In this document: in pieces, positions 52,254 to 54,924 of the stretch
Layout: every line of letters begins with the position of its first letter
How positions within the stretch are numbered: the stretch's first letter is position 1
The notes under the pieces: generated by a model
The model's database searches: none
What the model was told of the DNA's origin: nothing
The model's input: the letters and a program-made list of their open reading frames with translations, nothing else
Assembly (NCBI GenBank): GCA_031281945.1
Contig: JAITER010000074.1
Location: forward strand, 1-54,924
Direction of reading: 5' to 3'
Length of the DNA: 54,924 bases
From: Spirochaetaceae bacterium
GTDB taxonomy: Bacteria; Spirochaetota; Spirochaetia; Treponematales; Breznakiellaceae
Translations under genes and position numbers: made by a program

Positions 52254-53552
52254 TTATATACAGTCCGGGTGAATTAGCGAATATCCGTCGCCGTGTATGG
52301 TCATTATTACTTTTCCTGTAAGTTTTTTTCCAGAAAAAAAGTTGTTTTGCCCCCGTGACGCGCTGTTTTCATTGTTAAAAACCCAATTTTTGGACGGGTT
52401 TATTATTACTATGTCCGCTTTTAGGCCGTTTTGAAGCAAGCCCCTGTCTGTAAGCCCTAAAATTCGCGCCGGATTATAACTCATAAGCGCGGAAAGGCGC
52501 GAAAGCGGCAGTTTGTTTTCAAGCGTTAGGCTTTTGTAGCAGACGCTAAAAGCCGTTTCCAGGCCCGCAAACCCGGGCGAGCCTTTTTTTTTGTCATTTA
52601 TGGAATGGGGCGCGTGGTCTGTCGCGATTGCGTCTATAGCGCCGCTTATAACGCCTTCAATTAGGGCGAGCCTATCCGTTTGCGTGCGCAACGGCGGCGC
52701 GACCAGGCCCATGTCTTTTTCCCCGGCCTTTTTCGCGTCCTGGGCGGTAAGGGCCAGATGGTGCGGGGTCGCTTCGCAGGAAACCCAGGCTCTGGAGGTA
52801 AACGGCGTTTTTTGGCGCAGTTCCGCTTTCATTTTTTTTACAAGGTTTACTGTTTTTTTTGTGGATACATGGGCTATATGCACATGGGCTCCCGCCTGAA
52901 CGCCCAGGTTAAGCGCCCTTTCTACGGCTTCGTTTTCCCCGCCCAAATCGCAATGGCACGAGACCGGTATGTTAAGGCGGGCCGCCGCTTTAAAAGCTTT
53001 AGAAAACAACTCCGGTGATTTTATGTCTTTCCCGTCCTCCGAAAAAATAAGAGGCTTGTAGGGTAGTTTTTCGTAGGCGTCAGAATCGTTTAGCAGAGAA
53101 TCCATGCGGCTTATTTCCGACAAAGCTTTGCTTTCCATTTTTTTTGTAAGGGATATAGCCGGGTACAGGTCTATTAAATTTATGGCGTCCGAGCGTTTTT
53201 TTATTTCCGCCGCCATTTCCAGCCTGTCTATGGCCGGGTTTGTGTTGGCCATACAAACTACGGTTGTAAACCCGCCGGAAGCGGCCGCGAGGGAGCCGGA
53301 TTCAAGACATTCTTTCCATTCATAACCCGGCGCGCGAAAATGAGCGTGCATGTCAATAAAACCGGGCATAAGCAGAGCTTTACATTCACCGTCTAAAAGT
53401 ACGTGGGAATCGGTGACATAATCTTTAAGGCTTATTTTGTGTTTTTTGTTTTGCGGCATTACATCCACTATTTTGCCTTTATCTATAACTACGGTTCCAA
53501 TTTCGTCTGTATAGGCGTCGACTATTCTAAAATTCCAAAAAATTGTTCTCAC
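52254..53552 (-). CDS. pyrC: Dihydroorotase
   Basis: A 432-residue amidohydrolase closing carbamoyl-aspartate to dihydroorotate. Metal ligands are in PGFIDMHAHFRAPG (the usual H-x-H), the NTNP substrate segment is present in MANTNPAIDR, and the later His/Asp set is HIAHVSTKKT and ATDHAPHS. It starts with GTG, and its GTGA overlaps the pyrI stop codon, so both are translated from one mRNA. It is of the class I type, length 430. Confidence 0.93.
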   Translation of the reverse strand: MRTIFWNFRIVDAYTDEIGTVVIDKGKIVDVMPQNKKHKISLKDYVTDSHVLLDGECKALLMPGFIDMHAHFRAPGYEWKECLESGSLAAASGGFTTVVCMANTNPAIDRLEMAAEIKKRSDAINLIDLYPAISLTKKMESKALSEISRMDSLLNDSDAYEKLPYKPLIFSEDGKDIKSPELFSKAFKAAARLNIPVSCHCDLGGENEAVERALNLGVQAGAHVHIAHVSTKKTVNLVKKMKAELRQKTPFTSRAWVSCEATPHHLALTAQDAKKAGEKDMGLVAPPLRTQTDRLALIEGVISGAIDAIATDHAPHSINDKKKGSPGFAGLETAFSVCYKSLTLENKLPLSRLSALMSYNPARILGLTDRGLLQNGLKADIVIINPSKNWVFNNENSASRGQNNFFSGKKLTGKVIMTIHGDGYSLIHPDCI

Positions 53553-53983
53553 CTAAAATCTCCCGCGCCGCTTTCCTCGTCGCAATATTCGCAACGATAG
53601 GTTTCTGTTTCTTTGCCGCTAAGATGAAATATGTGGGGAACGTATTTTTCCGTAGATGTTATGCAACGCGGGTTTTTGCACATAAGTACGTTTTCCACTC
53701 TTTCCGGTAGTTGAAGGGGTATTTTTTGAATTACGAGCTCGTTTTTAATGATATTGACGGTGATGTTCGGGTCTATAAGGCCCAGCAACTCATAATTGAT
53801 TGAAATGGCGTCGTATATTTTAATGACGTCTTTTTTTCGCATAATTGACGACGAGGCGTTTACCACAAAAGCGACAGTGTGTTGCGACTTTCCTAAACCA
53901 AGCCAGTTGAATATTTTGATTCCTTGCCCGGCTTTAATATGGTCTATTACAATACCGTTTTGAATTTTTTCTATGATTAGCAT
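53549..53983 (-). CDS. pyrI: Aspartate carbamoyltransferase regulatory chain
   Basis: A 144-residue regulatory subunit giving nucleotide control to the ATCase. The allosteric domain begins GIVIDHIKAGQGIKIF. The C-terminal zinc domain has the four cysteines as C-x4-C (CKNPRC) and C-x2-C (CEYC), needed to bind the catalytic chain. The start has a GAGGGATTT ribosome site. No catalytic pyrB is adjacent; upstream of it is only repeat-rich non-coding DNA. Confidence 0.93.
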   Translation of the reverse strand: MLIIEKIQNGIVIDHIKAGQGIKIFNWLGLGKSQHTVAFVVNASSSIMRKKDVIKIYDAISINYELLGLIDPNITVNIIKNELVIQKIPLQLPERVENVLMCKNPRCITSTEKYVPHIFHLSGKETETYRCEYCDEESGAGDFR

Positions 53984-54005
53984 AAATCCCTCAAAAAAAA
54001 TAAAT

Positions 54006-54113
54006 AGAGTTGTTCGGAAACTTCAGTTTACGAACAACTTCCGCTTAAAAACGCAAAATGCGTAGCATTTTGCAAGGCTTGGGCGACAACCAACAGGGTT
54101 GGCGAACAAGTCC
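54006..54113 (-). repeat. Family-1 hairpin repeat, copy F
   Basis: Reverse complement of copy B with few changes: AGTTGTTCG (54008-54016) and CGAACAACT (54031-54039), GCAAAATGC (54053-54061) with GCATTTTGC (54065-54073), and the end GGGTTGGCGAACAAGTCC. It lies upstream of pyrI; no gene is seen from here to 54919. Confidence 0.85.
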
Positions 54114-54631
54114 AATTTAAGACTGTTTTAGAATTAAAGTTTAAACCGCGATCTTTCAAAACCGTAATTTAACTCCCCAGCCTTTAACTGCGTATACGCA
54201 AAAGCTTTTGCATAGCGGCGAATTAAAAAACTTAAAAATTTCACGGGGCTTTTGGTAGGCCGGCTTAGCCGCTATCTCTGGTCTTGAAATCCTAATGTGT
54301 TTTTTTAAGCTCCTGGAGCTGTGCGCCGCGAGCAGTTTAAACCCGCTAAAATCTAAAGCAAGGTTTTTATAAATCTATTATAAAAACAATGACAAATGCA
54401 ATGTCCCTCGCCTTCTTTTATATTATTATATATCTGTAAATTAAATAAAAGCAATTTTAAATCCGCATTATTTATAAAGGCGTGAATTCCGCTTGTTTAC
54501 GCCGCGAAACAGGCGTTGTTTTAGCAAAAACGTCTGTTTTTGAACGTTTAGGCGCGAAAGCTGGTTAAAGCCGGAACCCCAGCGGCGGTTCTGTCAGCGC
54601 TAACAAAACTGTAAATCTGCAAATGCTTCCC

Positions 54632-54658
54632 GAATAAGGGGAATAAGGGGAATAAGGG
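54632..54658 (+). repeat. Short tandem repeat GAATAAGGG
   Basis: Three near-perfect 9-10-bp units GAATAAGGG(G) directly beside family-2 copy 3. Too short and without spacers for CRISPR. Confidence 0.7.
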
Positions 54659-54761
54659 CGCATTTTTCGCCGCTTCGCGGCGAAAAACCGTGCTATCCGC
54701 TAAAATTTCGCGGGAAGGGCGAAGCCCTTCCCGCGAAATTCCCGCTCCTATCACTTGCGCT
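54655..54761 (-). repeat. Family-2 compensating-hairpin element, copy 3
   Basis: Read on the minus strand: GATAGGAGCGGGAATT, then hairpin 1 with AATTTCGCGGGAAGGGC (54740-54724) and its perfect complement, then TTTAGCGGATAGCACGG, then hairpin 2 TTTTTCGCCGC with GCGGCGAAAAA (54687-54663), then TGCGCCCTT. Flanks match copies 1 and 2, while both stems are different sequences and remain fully paired. Confidence 0.8.
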
Positions 54762-54825
54762 TCAAAACGAAAAAAGCTCCATGTTTTCCATGCCTAAATC
54801 CGTGCGATTCGGCTTCCGGCAAACC

Positions 54826-54854
54826 TTGCAAAAGTCATATTTCTAATATATTAT
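54826..54854 (+). promoter_or_regulatory. Promoter near the right edge
   Basis: TTGCAA (54826-54831), 17-nt spacer, TATTAT (54849-54854). The gene it would serve starts at about 54920. Confidence 0.55.
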
Positions 54855-54906
54855 TACAAAAAATGTAAGAATTATGGTTTTAAGCTTTATTTCCACAAAA
54901 AGAAGC

Positions 54907-54924
54907 GGGAGGTCTTATCGTGAT
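54907..54924 (+). other. Ribosome site and likely GTG start of a gene cut by the window edge
   Basis: GGGAGG at 54907-54912 is followed after 7 nt by GTG at 54920-54922. Two codons at most are visible, so no product can be named. Confidence 0.45.

Noticed and set aside
53984-54005. Riboswitch or PyrR-type attenuator before pyrI
   Set aside because: Only a ribosome site and repeat copy F are seen; no terminator/antiterminator pair or PyrR-binding loop.
54632-54658. Tandem GAATAAGGG units as a CRISPR array
   Set aside because: Units are about 9 bp, contiguous and without spacers; no cas genes are near.

Overview
The window looks like chromosomal DNA from a spirochaete of the Treponema group. 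This is inferred from gene content and not from a marker-gene search: a V-type ATPase operon in the order E-DUF2764-A-B-D-I-K, neighbouring bamA and skp, a WhiG/FliA sigma factor next to a FapA-family gene, and several lipoproteins with relaxed lipoboxes. G+C looks moderate. I see no prophage, CRISPR array or recognisable transposase.

Layout. 1-1443: C-terminal part of a large repetitive surface protein with an FN3 domain. 1692-8999: V-ATPase operon with a strong promoter and a terminator. 9209-11880: two paralogous PotD-like polyamine-binding lipoproteins without transporter genes beside them. 12223-16234: a KOW-repeat lipoprotein, a predicted outer-membrane protein, a small lipoprotein and yqeC. 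16262-20934: purN, polA, tRNA-Ser(UGA) with an odd duplicated 3' end, and a LUD-domain gene. 21001-25474: a two-gene ABC exporter operon with an elaborate leader and a decayed ABC fragment. 25475-27800: purD and a short-chain dehydrogenase. 28188-34387: ileS, lgt, asnS and a small spirochaete-type gene. 34398-41335: fapA, whiG, a membrane protein, skp and bamA, all read leftward. 41506-49300: PHP phosphoesterase, RluA-type pseudouridine synthase, pepF, radA, rsmE and a TPR protein. 49453-53983: a large sensor-like membrane protein, pyrC and pyrI. 53984-54919: gene-free, followed by a likely start signal for a gene beyond the edge.

Most genes are housekeeping: ATP-driven ion transport, purine and pyrimidine synthesis, translation, DNA repair and envelope assembly. 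The unusual content lies mainly between genes. Two families of dispersed, hairpin-rich repeats occupy many intergenic gaps. In one family (three copies at about 13.6, 28.0 and 54.7 kb) the single-stranded flanks are nearly constant while the stems change with full compensation. In the other (about six copies or fragments) hairpin modules are exchanged in the same way. A second pattern is that several genes without a Shine-Dalgarno sequence have a -10-like hexamer ending 5-9 nt before the start codon, which suggests leaderless mRNAs. The ABC-exporter leader combines a palindromic operator over the promoter, a terminator-like hairpin, a G12 tract and a 23-codon ORF coupled to the first exporter gene.
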